Notes under the pieces: generated by a model
The model's input: only the letters and a program-made list of their open reading frames with translations
What the model was told of the DNA's origin: nothing
Databases searched by the model: none
NCBI GenBank assembly: GCA_900469445.1
Contig: UBXM01000037.1
Location: 38,188 to 102,187 of the forward strand
DNA from: Hyphomicrobiales bacterium
Lineage (GTDB): Bacteria > Pseudomonadota > Alphaproteobacteria > Rhizobiales > Rhizobiaceae
DNA length: 64,000 nucleotides
Direction of reading: 5' to 3'
Program-made: the position numbers and the translations under genes
Shown: one piece after another, positions 17,060 to 26,832 of the stretch
How the letters are laid out: the number at the start of each line of letters is the position of its first letter
Numbering within the stretch: the stretch's first letter is position 1

Positions 17060-18577
17060 ATGATCAAGAACAGCATTTGCCTTCATCCTGCCGACAATAT
17101 CGAGATCGCATTGCGCGACCTCGCAGCGGGCGACATCCTGACGGCAAGCGGTGTTGCTGCCGGACAGGCCATCATGCGCGGACACAAGATCGCGACCGCT
17201 GCAATTGCCGCTGGCGGCAACGTCTTGCGTTACGGACAGATCATCGGTCAGGCCAAAATCGATATCGCGGCCGGCGATCATGTTCACGTCCACAATCTCG
17301 GCATGGGCGAACACGAACAGGACTATGCTTTCGCCAGCGCCAACACGCCGCTGCCGCAAGCCACCGAGGCCCGCACCTTCATGGGCTACAAGCGGGCGGA
17401 CGGAAAGGTCGGGACCCGCAACTATATCGGCATTCTGACGACGGTGAACTGTTCCGGTTCGGTCGCCCGTTTCATCACGGAAGCGGCCGAGAAATCGGGT
17501 TTTCTCGATGCGTTTCCGAATGTCGACGGCATCGTGCCGATCTCGCACGGCACCGGCTGCGGCATGTCCAATGATGGCGAAGGTTACGCCACATTGTTCA
17601 GGACGTTGTCCGGTTATGCGCAGAACCCAAATTTTGGCGGCATCCTGCTGGTCGGACTTGGCTGCGAAGTCATGCAGATCCCGGATCTGGTCGGCGGCCG
17701 GCGCATCCGCCAGGACGGCATGCTGCGTTACATGACGATCCAGCAGGAAGGCGGTACGCGCAAGACGATCGAAAGAGGGCTTGAAGAGCTTCGCGGCGTT
17801 GCCGAATTCGCCAACCGTACCACACGCAGCCCGGCTCCCGTTTCGGAAATCACCATCGGCATGCAATGCGGCGGCTCGGACGGGTATTCGGGCATCACCG
17901 CCAATCCGGCGCTCGGTTACGCCTCCGATCTGCTCGTCCGGCATGGCGGCACCACCATTCTTTCCGAGACTTCCGAAGTCTATGGCGCCGAACATCTTCT
18001 GACGCGACGGGCAGAAACGGCGGAGATCGGCAACAAGCTGATCGAACGGCTGAAGTGGTGGGAAGACTATTGCGCTCGCAATGGCGGCGAGATGGACAAC
18101 AACCCTTCGCCGGGCAACAAACGCGGCGGCTTGACGACCATTCTGGAGAAATCTCTCGGTGCGGTCGCCAAGGGTGGCACGGCTCCGCTGCTCGGCGTCT
18201 ACAAGTTCGGCGAAAAGATCGATCGCAAGGGCTTTGTGTTCATGGACAGCCCCGGTTTCGATCCGTGCTCGGTGACGGGCCAGGTCGCATCAGGCGCCAA
18301 CCTGATCGTCTTCACAACCGGCCGCGGTTCGGTGTCTGGCTACAAGCCGACGCCATGCATCAAGGTCTCGACCAATTCCGAAATGTACGAGCGGATGAAG
18401 GAGGACATGGACCTGAACTGCGGCGATATCGTCACCGAAGGGGTAACGATCGAAGCGAAGGGCAAGGAGCTTTTCGAGCTGATCATCCGGGTTGCATCCG
18501 GTGAACAGACAAAGAGCGAGGAGCTGGGTTATGGCGGGGCGGAATTCGTGCCGTGGCAGATCGGCGCCGTGATGTAA
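17060..18577 (+). CDS. uxaA: Altronate dehydratase UxaA
   Basis: This 505-residue enzyme dehydrates D-altronate to 2-keto-3-deoxygluconate in the galacturonate branch. An N-terminal SAF domain (about residues 1-95) is followed by the dehydratase core with FMGYKRADGKVGTRNYIGIL, SHGTGCGMSNDGEGY, GMQCGGSDGYSGITANPALG and MDSPGFDPCSVTGQVASGAN; the conserved Cys residues fit an iron-binding active site. The ATG at 17060 follows an AGGAGA box, and an upstream in-frame extension of 22 codons is probably leader. This is the last gene of the rightward uronate unit and is followed by a clear terminator. Confidence 0.93.
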   Translation: MIKNSICLHPADNIEIALRDLAAGDILTASGVAAGQAIMRGHKIATAAIAAGGNVLRYGQIIGQAKIDIAAGDHVHVHNLGMGEHEQDYAFASANTPLPQATEARTFMGYKRADGKVGTRNYIGILTTVNCSGSVARFITEAAEKSGFLDAFPNVDGIVPISHGTGCGMSNDGEGYATLFRTLSGYAQNPNFGGILLVGLGCEVMQIPDLVGGRRIRQDGMLRYMTIQQEGGTRKTIERGLEELRGVAEFANRTTRSPAPVSEITIGMQCGGSDGYSGITANPALGYASDLLVRHGGTTILSETSEVYGAEHLLTRRAETAEIGNKLIERLKWWEDYCARNGGEMDNNPSPGNKRGGLTTILEKSLGAVAKGGTAPLLGVYKFGEKIDRKGFVFMDSPGFDPCSVTGQVASGANLIVFTTGRGSVSGYKPTPCIKVSTNSEMYERMKEDMDLNCGDIVTEGVTIEAKGKELFELIIRVASGEQTKSEELGYGGAEFVPWQIGAVM

Positions 18578-18643
18578 CGGTTTTGCCTGGCCAAGGAGCG
18601 GTGTTTTTCTAAGCACTGCTGCTGTTGCGCCTGATGACTTGGG

Positions 18644-18680
18644 TGGCCCGGTGCATTCACATCGCCGGGCCATCTTTTTT
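18644..18680 (+). terminator. Rho-independent terminator after uxaA
   Basis: A stem of about 10 bp (18644-18653 with 18663-18672; core GGCCCGG/CCGGGCC) and 9-base loop are followed by TCTTTTTT, about 70 bases after the uxaA stop. Confidence 0.85.
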
Positions 18681-18839
18681 GTTTCCGCCGTCGTTGAAAC
18701 GTGATGGCGGCACGGGACGCGCTTTGACTGGCGGCGGCCGTTGATCTGCCGCAAGGTTGACATCTGCGACGCCGATTACGACGGTGCCGCGATATTCCGT
18801 AGATAAGCGGTGTTGTAAGAGCACGGATGACATAGACGC

Positions 18840-19556
18840 ATGAAAGTTCTGATCGTAGACGATGAAACCCTGGCCCGCGACGAGCTGAAATCGCTGCTCG
18901 CGGACGAGAGCGATATCGAAATCGTCGGCGAATGCGCCAATGCCATCGAGGGCATTGCAGCGATCAACCGGCTGTCGCCGGCCATCATGTTTCTCGATAT
19001 TCATATGCCGCAGGTTACCGGGCTGGAAATGCTGAGGATGATCGATCCCGACAGGATGCCGCGGATCGTCTTCCTGACGGCCTATGAGGAATATGCTTTG
19101 CGGGCTTTCGAGGAGAATGCCTTCGACTATCTCCTGAAGCCGATCCAGGAAGAGCGGCTGCAAAAGACGCTTGCCAGGCTCAGGAAGACGAATTCGGACC
19201 AGCAGGAAAAGCTGCTCGACGTTGCGCCGCCGCTGCGCCATATCCCGTGCACCGGTCTCAACCGGATACGGCTGATGAAGCTGGAAGAGGTCGAAGCTAT
19301 CTTTTCCAAGCCCGGCGGCATCTATGTGCTCGGTGATGACGGGCACGAGCATTTTACCGAATTGACGCTGCGCACGCTGGAAGAACGGACGAAGCTGATC
19401 CGCTGCCATCGCCAGTACATGGTCAACGCGGAGCATATCAAGGATATCGCGCTTGGCGATAACGGCGTTGCCAATATCCTGACCCTTGGCGGCCGTTCGA
19501 TCCCGGTCAGCCGGCGCTTTCTGGGGCCGTTGAAGGAACAGCTCGGCATTCTCTGA
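18840..19556 (+). CDS. LytTR-family response regulator (BtsR/LytR-like)
   Basis: The 238-residue regulator has an N-terminal receiver domain with acidic pocket Asp7/Asp8, phosphoacceptor Asp53 in FLDIHMPQ, Thr near 80 and Lys in DYLLKPI. A C-terminal LytTR DNA-binding domain follows (about residues 140-238; HRQYMVNAEHIKDI, IPVSRRFLGPLKEQLG). LytTR regulators work with LytS/BtsS-type kinases; one is encoded 2 kb away on the other strand, with a CstA-family transporter between. In E. coli the BtsSR pair senses pyruvate and induces the CstA-family transporter BtsT, so the same logic is likely here. It converges with the transporter gene. Confidence 0.9.
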   Translation: MKVLIVDDETLARDELKSLLADESDIEIVGECANAIEGIAAINRLSPAIMFLDIHMPQVTGLEMLRMIDPDRMPRIVFLTAYEEYALRAFEENAFDYLLKPIQEERLQKTLARLRKTNSDQQEKLLDVAPPLRHIPCTGLNRIRLMKLEEVEAIFSKPGGIYVLGDDGHEHFTELTLRTLEERTKLIRCHRQYMVNAEHIKDIALGDNGVANILTLGGRSIPVSRRFLGPLKEQLGIL

Positions 19557-19563
19557 AATTTCC

Positions 19564-19605
19564 AAAAAAACGAAACCCGGCGCATGTGGGAGACATGCGC
19601 CGGGT
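19564..19605 (-). terminator. Terminator between the LytTR gene and the CstA-family gene
   Basis: A perfect 13-bp stem (19575-19587 with 19593-19605) has a 5-base loop. On the minus strand it is followed by TTTCGTTTTTTT, so it terminates the transporter transcript. The same stem may block + strand read-through from the response regulator gene. Confidence 0.88.
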
Positions 19606-19645
19606 CTTGAGGCTTCGGGAGGAATTGAAGCCTCAGGGAAGCTCT

Positions 19646-21457
19646 TTATTCTGCGGGCGAGAGTGCGAGCCTTTCAGCCTCGCCATTCTGGCCGGTGCGC
19701 AGCATGTCCTTCCACCGGAAGAGTGCCGAAACCAGGACGATGACGCCGAGAACCATCATGATGATCGACAGGATGGCATTGACCGGATTGTAGCCCTTGG
19801 CGGCTTCGTTCAGGTAGACATTGGCGATCATCCAGTAGCCGGCATAGTTTACCGTGACGAACAGGTAGGCGAGCGGGATGAGGCAGGTGAGCATGTAGAT
19901 CCGTTTGGCCGACATGCGCAGGATGATGGTGGCGCCGATGGTGAGGCCGAGCGAGGCCATCATCTGGTTCGAGACACCGAACAGCGCCCAGACCGAGTTG
20001 ATATCGCCCGAGTTCAGAAGATAACCCCAGAGCAGGCAGGCGACGATGCTGGCGAAGATCGAGCCGGGCAGCCAGTTGATCTGTTTCATCGGAGCCCAGA
20101 GATCACCGAGGATGTCCTGGATGAGGTAACGGGCAACGCGGGTGCCCGAGTCGATGGCAGTCAGGATGAAGACGGCCTCGAACATGATGACGAACTGGAA
20201 GAAGTAGGCAGCCAGCGTCTTGAACCAGGGAATGCTGGTGAAGATTTCGGTCATGCCGACGGCGAGCGTCACGGCGCCACCGGTGCGGCCGGCGAGATCC
20301 ATGCCGATTGCCTGTTCGAGACGGGGCAGGTCCTGAACCGTCATGCCGAGTGTGGCAAAGACTTCCGGCGATGCGTTGATGGCGAAGTAGTCGGCCATCG
20401 GCAGGGCGGTTGCGGCGATCAGGGCCAGCACTGCGACGAGGCATTCGACCAGCATCATGCCGAAGGCGACGGGGCGGATGTCGCTCCACTTGTCGACGAG
20501 CTTAGGCGTGGTGCCCGAGCCGATGAAGGCATGGAAACCCGAGATTGCGCCGCAAGCAATGGTGATCGAGATGAAGGGCCATACCGGGCCGGCCAGAACC
20601 GGGCCGCCGCCATGGATGAAGTCGGTCAGGGCCGGCATCTTGATTTCGGGGTTGATGATGACGACGCCGACGACGAGAGCGGCAAACACGCCGATCTTGA
20701 GGAAGCTCGACAGATAACCGCGCGGGGTGAGCAGCAGCCAGACCGGCAGGGCGCTGGCGAGGAAAGCGTAGATCGGCAGCATGATGCCGAGCGTATCGTA
20801 GTGGAAGGTGAACCACTGGCCGAGCGCCGATTCCTGCACGTAAGGGCCGGCAAAAACCGAGGCGAGAATGGCGAAGAGACCGACATAGGTGGCGATCTTG
20901 CCGTTGCCGCCCATCTTTTCATAGAGGCCGACGGCCATGGCGATCGGAATGGTCATGAAGACGGCGAACGTGCCCCAGGGGTTGCGTTCCAGCGCATGCA
21001 CCACGACCATCGACAGGCCCGCCATGGTGATGGTGATGATGAACAGCATGGCAAGACCAGTGCACCATCCGGCGACGGGCCCAAGCTCCGCCTTGGCGAC
21101 TTCCGACAGCGACGAACCCTTGTGTTTCATCGAGGCGAACAGCACGACGGTGTCATGCACCGCGCCGCCGATGACGCAACCGACCAGCAGCCAGATGAGG
21201 CCGGGCAGATAACCGTATTGGGCGGCGAGAACCGGACCGACCAGCGGGCCGGCGGCGGCGATGGCCGCAAAGTGCTGGCCTGCATTCACCCACTTCTTGG
21301 TGGGTACGTAATTGCGTCCGTCAGCAAGCGTGTGCGACGGGGTTACTTCACTGTCGTCGACGCCCAGAACCTTGCGAACAAAGAAGATACCGTAAAAGCG
21401 GTAGCAGATCGCGAGGATACAGGCGGTGCCGATGACGATTGTCAGAGCGTTGGCCAT
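19646..21457 (-). CDS. CstA/BtsT-family transporter (probable pyruvate or peptide uptake)
   Basis: This 603-residue protein has many membrane helices. Family marks are HFAAIAAAGPLVGPVLAAQ near residue 62, GGAVHDTVVLFASM, GFHAFIGSGTTPKLV, FEAVFILTAIDSGTRVARYL and LLNSGDINSVWALFGVSNQ. It is about 100 residues shorter than E. coli CstA or BtsT, as is common in alphaproteobacteria. AAGGAGG is ideally placed before the ATG. It lies downstream of the LytS-type kinase in the same direction and faces the LytTR gene. This supports a BtsT-like pyruvate importer under local two-component control, although CstA relatives are also linked to peptides. Confidence 0.92.
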   Translation of the reverse strand: MANALTIVIGTACILAICYRFYGIFFVRKVLGVDDSEVTPSHTLADGRNYVPTKKWVNAGQHFAAIAAAGPLVGPVLAAQYGYLPGLIWLLVGCVIGGAVHDTVVLFASMKHKGSSLSEVAKAELGPVAGWCTGLAMLFIITITMAGLSMVVVHALERNPWGTFAVFMTIPIAMAVGLYEKMGGNGKIATYVGLFAILASVFAGPYVQESALGQWFTFHYDTLGIMLPIYAFLASALPVWLLLTPRGYLSSFLKIGVFAALVVGVVIINPEIKMPALTDFIHGGGPVLAGPVWPFISITIACGAISGFHAFIGSGTTPKLVDKWSDIRPVAFGMMLVECLVAVLALIAATALPMADYFAINASPEVFATLGMTVQDLPRLEQAIGMDLAGRTGGAVTLAVGMTEIFTSIPWFKTLAAYFFQFVIMFEAVFILTAIDSGTRVARYLIQDILGDLWAPMKQINWLPGSIFASIVACLLWGYLLNSGDINSVWALFGVSNQMMASLGLTIGATIILRMSAKRIYMLTCLIPLAYLFVTVNYAGYWMIANVYLNEAAKGYNPVNAILSIIMMVLGVIVLVSALFRWKDMLRTGQNGEAERLALSPAE

Positions 21458-21623
21458 GATGATGTCCTCCTTATGGATGACATCAAGCTACACAGGGCTA
21501 TCGCAAGCGGGAGTGGGCGTTTCGGTCAGTGGCGCCATCGCGCCGCGAGTGGCAGGGAATTGGACCCGAGTGGTGGAACGTTTTTGAGCCGCGCGGTTCT
21601 TTTGCGCCGTCCTCGAAGCTGGT

Positions 21624-23423
21624 TCAGGCTGTCGGCCAGAATCTTGCGACCTTTGAACGGTTCCGCGGTGATGCGTGGACGGGCTTGTCGTCTGCATGTT
21701 CATGCAGGCCGTGTCCGTGTTCGGCGTGATCACAACCGCTATCGCCCATCGGCAATCTCAGGCTGACGGTGGTGAAAACCTCCGGTTCCCACGTCACGTC
21801 GATGCCATAGGCTTCACCGAAATGGCCTTTCGTTCGGCGGTCGACGATGTTCATGCCGAGCCCCATATCCGCGCTCGGCTTTCTTTCGAAAAGGCCGGCA
21901 TTGTCGGTTACGGACACCAGAAGGGTGCCATTTTCACATCGGGCGGCAATGGTGATCCGGCCCTCGCCGATGAGCTGCGAGGTGCCGTGCTTGATGGCAT
22001 TTTCCACCAGCGGCTGGAGTGAGAAGGCGGGAAGATGTACCTGCGACAGCTCCTCCGGCACGTCGATCTCGACCTGCAGATGATCGCGGAAACGCGCCTT
22101 TTCGATCTGGAGATAGGCATTCACATGCTCGATCTCGTCGGAAAGCGCGACAATATCGTTGGTCCGCTTCAGGTTCTTGCGGAAGAAGGTGGAAAGGTTC
22201 TGCACGAGATTACGCGCTTCGCCCGGATTGATGCGGATGATGGCGGACAAGGTGTTGAGCGTGTTGAAGAGAAAATGCGGGTTGACCTGCGCATGCAGGA
22301 GCTTGATTTCGGATTCGACCAGCATCTGCTTCTGGCGTTCATAGCGCCCGGCCAGAACCTGTGCGGAGAGCAGTCGCGCCACGCCTTCACCGAGCGAGCG
22401 GTTGAAGGTCGAAAACAGCTTGGTCTTGGGTTCGTAAAGTTTGATCGTGCCGATGACGGCATTGTCCTCGCCTTTCAGGGGAATGACGAGCGACGATCCG
22501 AGCGGACAATTGGGATGGATCGAGCACTGGTAGCTCACCTCGTCACCATCGGCATACATGACCTTGTTTTCGGCAATCGCTTCCATGGTCTGGGCGGAGG
22601 TGATGGCGCGGCCGGGCAGATGGTGGTCGGCGCCGATGCCGATGAAGGCGAGGATCTTTTCGCGGTCGGTGATGGCGACGGCGCCGACATTGGCCTCTTC
22701 GTAAAGGATGCGGGCGACCTTGGTGCTGTTTTCGGCGTTGAAGCCGTTGCGGAGTACGCCTTCGGCGCGTTCGGCAATTTTCAGAGCCTTGCTGGAGAAG
22801 ATCGTCGAGTGGGTTTCGAAGAGTTTGCGGCGGTCTCCGAGGATGTTCATGAACATCGCAGCGCCGACGGTGTTGGCGACCATCATCGGCAGGGCAATGG
22901 TCTGTACGAGATGGGCGGAATCGATGAACGGATCGGCGACGATCAGAATGATCGACATCTGCACGACTTCGGCAAACAGGGTGACGCCGGCAATCAGCGG
23001 CGGCCAGAACAGCAGGTCGGTCTTGCGCTTTCGCAGCAGATAGCTGTGCACCAGTCCGCCGATCAGGCCTTCGGCGGTCGTTGCGATCGCGCAGGCAAGT
23101 GCTGTGAAACCGCCCATCGAATACCGGTGCATGCCGCCGGTGAGGCCAACAGCCAGGCCGACGAGCGGTCCGCCGAGGATGCCGCCGAGGACTGCGCCGA
23201 TCGCGCGCGTATTGGCGATCGCCTCATCGATATGCAGGCCGAAATAGGTGCCCATGATGCAGAACATCGAGAAGATGACGTAACAGGCCACCTTTCTCGA
23301 CGGGCGCACCGTGACCTGCATCAGCGGCAGGAAAAGCGGTGTCTTGCTGAACAGGTAGGCGATGACGAGATAGACGCAGGTCTGCTGCATCAGGCCGATA
23401 ACAAGGTCTGTCCAGCCGAACAT
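21624..23423 (-). CDS. LytS/BtsS-type sensor histidine kinase
   Basis: The 599-residue protein has an N-terminal 5TM-5TMR_LYT membrane sensor (about residues 1-190; NTRAIGAVLGGILGGPLVGL and GGMHRYSMGGFTA), a GAF domain (about 220-350), then a His_kinase domain with HAQVNPHFLFNTLNTLSAI, where the His of NPHFLFN is the phosphorylation site. An HATPase region follows (PLVENAIKHG, SVTDNAG, GMGLNIVDRRT split). The tail is His/Asp-rich (DHAEHGHGLHEHADD), which is unusual and might bind metal. It should phosphorylate the LytTR regulator encoded at 18840-19556. GAAGGA precedes the ATG. Confidence 0.92.
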   Translation of the reverse strand: MFGWTDLVIGLMQQTCVYLVIAYLFSKTPLFLPLMQVTVRPSRKVACYVIFSMFCIMGTYFGLHIDEAIANTRAIGAVLGGILGGPLVGLAVGLTGGMHRYSMGGFTALACAIATTAEGLIGGLVHSYLLRKRKTDLLFWPPLIAGVTLFAEVVQMSIILIVADPFIDSAHLVQTIALPMMVANTVGAAMFMNILGDRRKLFETHSTIFSSKALKIAERAEGVLRNGFNAENSTKVARILYEEANVGAVAITDREKILAFIGIGADHHLPGRAITSAQTMEAIAENKVMYADGDEVSYQCSIHPNCPLGSSLVIPLKGEDNAVIGTIKLYEPKTKLFSTFNRSLGEGVARLLSAQVLAGRYERQKQMLVESEIKLLHAQVNPHFLFNTLNTLSAIIRINPGEARNLVQNLSTFFRKNLKRTNDIVALSDEIEHVNAYLQIEKARFRDHLQVEIDVPEELSQVHLPAFSLQPLVENAIKHGTSQLIGEGRITIAARCENGTLLVSVTDNAGLFERKPSADMGLGMNIVDRRTKGHFGEAYGIDVTWEPEVFTTVSLRLPMGDSGCDHAEHGHGLHEHADDKPVHASPRNRSKVARFWPTA

Positions 23424-23791
23424 GAGAGGTCCTTCATTCTATCTTCGCCGACGGACAAGCCGTTCGAACACCGCGCCGAGACGATCCAGGCCGAAGACCA
23501 GCATGGCTGCGATGCCGGGCGGTACACAACAGCTGTCGCGGGCTTCACATCGACCTTTTACGCGATCAAGTGACGCCGTGCCACCGATTGTGGCCGGTGC
23601 CTTGTCATCAGTCTGAGGTGAGGTGGAGCGCATGTCTTTCGTCGCGGCGGCGGATCGTCCTTGATTGATCCGGCATGAAGCTCATCGGCCATCAGGTTGC
23701 GCATTGACCTGCCTCAAACAAGGAAAGCCGCTTCGATGCCGCCAGACCTGTTCGAGGCCGGTAATCCGGCCCCGAACGTTTTTTGATCGTC
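23424..23791. other. Intergenic region upstream of the kinase gene and downstream of pntB
   Basis: This 368-bp stretch has no convincing ORF. It should carry the kinase promoter and the pntB 3' end. A short GGCCGG/CCGGCC hairpin near 23754-23769 is followed on the + strand by a T-run, but no + strand gene precedes it, so I do not call a terminator. I see nothing else. Confidence 0.45.
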
Positions 23792-25237
23792 TTACCTGAT
23801 CATCGGCAGGAGTTCGGAGACGGACTTCTTGGCGTCGCCGTAGAACATCCGGGTATTCTCCTTGTAGAAGAGCGGGTTCTCGATGCCGGAATAACCGGTG
23901 CCCTGGCCGCGCTTGGAGACGAAGACCTGCTTGGCCTTCCAGACTTCCAGAACCGGCATGCCGGCGATCGGCGAGTTCGGGTCTTCCTGGGCGGCCGGAT
24001 TGACGATGTCGTTGGAGCCGATGACGATGACGACGTCGGTCGAGGGGAAGTCGTCGTTGATCTCGTCCATTTCCATGACGATGTCGTAGGGCACCTTGGC
24101 TTCCGCGAGCAGCACGTTCATGTGGCCCGGCAGACGACCGGCGACCGGATGGATGGCGAAGCGGACTTCCTTGCCGGCGGCGCGCAGCTTGCGCGTCAGT
24201 TCGGAAACTGCCTGCTGCGCCTGTGCGACCGCCATGCCGTAACCGGGAACGATGATGACACTGTCTGCATCGTTCAAGGCATTGGCGACACCTTCGGCAT
24301 CGATGGCGATCTGCTCGCCTTCGATTTCCATCGCCGGGCCGGTCGTGCCACCGAAGCCGCCAAGGATGACCGAGATGAAGGAGCGGTTCATCGCCTTGCA
24401 CATGATGTAGGAGAGGATAGCACCGGAAGAACCGACCAGCGCGCCGGTAACGATCAGCAGGTCATTGCCGAGCGTGAAGCCGATCGCCGCTGCCGCCCAG
24501 CCGGAATAGCTGTTGAGCATCGAGACGACCACCGGCATGTCGGCGCCGCCGATGCCCATGATCAGGTGATAACCGATGAAGAAGGCCAGGAGCGTCATCA
24601 GGATGAGCGTCCAGACGCCTGCGCCGTTGCAATAGGCAAGCAGCAGCAGAAGCGAGAGGCCTGCTGCACCGGCATTGAGGAAATGTCCGCCGGGCAGTTT
24701 TTTCGCCTTGCCGTCGACCTTGCCGGAAAGCTTGCCGAAGGCGACGACCGAGCCGGTGAAGGTGACCGCACCGATGAAGACGCCGAGGAAGACCTCGACC
24801 TTCATGATCGCCAGTTCGACCGGGTCCTTGTGGGCAAGGAGGGCGGAAAAGCCTTCGAGCGTTGCGCGTGCCGCCTCGTCCATGCCGCCGACGCGCCATG
24901 CCTCGATATGGGCATTGTAACCGATGAAGACGGCGGCAAGGCCGACGAAGGAGTGAAGGGCCGCCACAAGCTGCGGCATTTCCGTCATCTGCACGCGGGC
25001 AGCGACATAATAACCGGCGATCGAGCCACCGGCGACCATGAGAAGGATGATCAGGCCGATGCCGGAGCTTGTCGCGACGCCAGGACCGAAGAAGGTGGCG
25101 ATGACGGCGAGCGCCATGCCGATAATGCCGTACCAGACGGCGCGCTTGGCGCTTTCCTGGCCGGAAAGACCGCCGAGCGACAGAATGAAGAGAACCGCTG
25201 CAGAAATGTAGGCGGCCGAAACGATACCGATCGTCAT
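23792..25237 (-). CDS. pntB: NAD(P) transhydrogenase subunit beta PntB
   Basis: This 481-residue protein has about nine membrane helices in the first 280 residues and a C-terminal NADP-binding domain III. Domain III marks are [51 protein letters not shown], and [20 protein letters not shown] in the C-terminal quarter. With PntA it couples hydride transfer between NADH and NADP+ to proton translocation in the inner membrane, supplying NADPH. It starts 20 bases after the pntA stop, with AGGGGG before the ATG. Confidence 0.96.
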   Translation of the reverse strand: MTIGIVSAAYISAAVLFILSLGGLSGQESAKRAVWYGIIGMALAVIATFFGPGVATSSGIGLIILLMVAGGSIAGYYVAARVQMTEMPQLVAALHSFVGLAAVFIGYNAHIEAWRVGGMDEAARATLEGFSALLAHKDPVELAIMKVEVFLGVFIGAVTFTGSVVAFGKLSGKVDGKAKKLPGGHFLNAGAAGLSLLLLLAYCNGAGVWTLILMTLLAFFIGYHLIMGIGGADMPVVVSMLNSYSGWAAAAIGFTLGNDLLIVTGALVGSSGAILSYIMCKAMNRSFISVILGGFGGTTGPAMEIEGEQIAIDAEGVANALNDADSVIIVPGYGMAVAQAQQAVSELTRKLRAAGKEVRFAIHPVAGRLPGHMNVLLAEAKVPYDIVMEMDEINDDFPSTDVVIVIGSNDIVNPAAQEDPNSPIAGMPVLEVWKAKQVFVSKRGQGTGYSGIENPLFYKENTRMFYGDAKKSVSELLPMIR

Positions 25238-25257
25238 GATAATTACCCCCTACGCAC

Positions 25258-26832
25258 TCAAGACTTCTGGAACATGGCGAGCATGCGCCGTGTCACGAGA
25301 AAACCGCCGACGATGTTGATCGTCGCAACCAGAACCGACAACGCGCCGAGGATGACCACCAGCCAGTTGCCCGAGCCGATCTGCAGCAGAGCGCCGAGGA
25401 TGACGATGCCGGAAATGGCGTTGGTGACGGCCATCAGCGGCGTATGCAGCGAGTGCGAGACATTCCAGATGACCTGGAAGCCGATGAAGCAGGAAAGCAC
25501 GAAGACGACGAAATGGCTCATGAAGCTTGCCGGTGCATAGGCGCCGACGATGAGCAGCAACACGGTCGCGACGGCAAGCAGGATGGCCTGGTTCTTGGTC
25601 TGCGCCTTGAAGGCGGCAATTTCCTTGGCCCGCTTTTCCTCCGGCGTCAGCTCCTTGGCCTTTTCCTTCGGCTTCTGGGCTGCAATCGCCTGGATTTTCG
25701 GCGGTGGCGGCGGGAATGTGATCTCGCCATCCTTGGTGACCGTCGAGCCGCGGATGACGTCGTCTTCCATGTTGTGGACGACGATACCATCCTTGCCCGG
25801 CGTCAGGTCCGTCATCATGTGACGGATGTTGGTGGAATAGAGCGTCGAGGACTGTGCGGCCATCCGGCTCGGGAAGTCCGTATAACCGATGACGGTGACG
25901 CCATTGTCGGAAACGATCTTCTGGTCGGCGACAGTCAAGTCGCAGTTGCCGCCGCGTTCCGCTGCAAGGTCGATGATCACCGAACCGGGCTTCATCAGGG
26001 CCACCATGTCGGCGGTCCAGAGTTTCGGCGCGTCACGGCCGGGGATCAGCGCGGTTGTGATGACGATATCGATCTCAGGGGCGAGTTCGCGGAACTTTTC
26101 CAGCTGTTTCTCTCGGAATTCCGGCGAGGACGGGGCGGCATAACCACCGGTCGCGGCGCCATCCTGCTGGTTTTCCTTAAAATCGAGGAAGACGAATTCG
26201 GCGCCCATGCTCTCGATCTGCTCCGCCACTTCCGGGCGAACGTCGAAGGCATAGGTGATGGCGCCGAGCGAGGTGGCGGTGCCGATCGCGGCCAGACCTG
26301 CAACGCCCGCGCCGATGACCAGAACCTTGGCCGGCGGAACCTTGCCGGCGGCGGTGACCTGACCGGTGAAGAAACGGCCAAAGTTGTTGCCGGCTTCGAT
26401 GACGGCGCGATAACCGGCGATGTTGGCCATCGACGAGAGCGCATCCATCTTCTGCGCGCGCGAAATGCGCGGCACCATGTCCATGGCGATGACGTTTGCG
26501 CCCTTCGCCTTGGCGGCTTCAAGCAGGTCCTTGTTCTGGGCCGGGTAGAAGAAGGAGATCAGCGTCTTGTTCGAGCCGAGCTTGTCGACTTCCGCCACTT
26601 CCGGCGGGCGTACCTTGGCGATCACGTCGGAGGCTTCGATCAGCGCGTCAGCCGTCTCGACCACCGTCACGCCGGCAGCGCGATAGGCGTCATCCGAGAA
26701 ACCGGCAAGTTTGCCCGCACCCGCTTCGATCACACAGTCATAACCAAGCTTCTGCAGCGCCTGCGCACTGTCCGGCGTCATCGCCACGCGAGCCTCGCGG
26801 TCAGCGTGCTCCTTCAATACCCCAATCTTCAA
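25258..26832 (-). CDS. pntA: NAD(P) transhydrogenase subunit alpha PntA (single-chain form)
   Basis: This 524-residue protein carries domain I, homologous to alanine dehydrogenase, in residues 1 to about 370 (MKIGVLKEHADREARVAMTP, VLVIGAGVAGLAAIGTA, PEFREKQLEKFRELAPEIDI). A Pro/Lys-rich linker and four C-terminal membrane helices (about 425-520) follow. Many alphaproteobacteria split this subunit into PntAA and PntAB; here it is fused as in E. coli, with the linker (PPPPPKIQ, KPKEKAKELTPEEKRAKEIA) marking the junction. It binds NAD(H). It leads the pntA-pntB operon; the promoter must lie in the 324-bp region upstream. Confidence 0.96.
   Translation of the reverse strand: MKIGVLKEHADREARVAMTPDSAQALQKLGYDCVIEAGAGKLAGFSDDAYRAAGVTVVETADALIEASDVIAKVRPPEVAEVDKLGSNKTLISFFYPAQNKDLLEAAKAKGANVIAMDMVPRISRAQKMDALSSMANIAGYRAVIEAGNNFGRFFTGQVTAAGKVPPAKVLVIGAGVAGLAAIGTATSLGAITYAFDVRPEVAEQIESMGAEFVFLDFKENQQDGAATGGYAAPSSPEFREKQLEKFRELAPEIDIVITTALIPGRDAPKLWTADMVALMKPGSVIIDLAAERGGNCDLTVADQKIVSDNGVTVIGYTDFPSRMAAQSSTLYSTNIRHMMTDLTPGKDGIVVHNMEDDVIRGSTVTKDGEITFPPPPPKIQAIAAQKPKEKAKELTPEEKRAKEIAAFKAQTKNQAILLAVATVLLLIVGAYAPASFMSHFVVFVLSCFIGFQVIWNVSHSLHTPLMAVTNAISGIVILGALLQIGSGNWLVVILGALSVLVATINIVGGFLVTRRMLAMFQKS

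Noticed and set aside
21458-21623. A possible sigma-54 promoter (TGGC...TTG) between the kinase and CstA-family genes.
   Set aside because: Spacing and invariant positions do not match the -24/-12 consensus on the coding strand.
23752-23790. A hairpin (GGCCGG/CCGGCC) with a T-run on the + strand downstream of pntB.
   Set aside because: No + strand gene precedes it, and on the minus strand no T-tract follows the stem, so it does not serve pntB.
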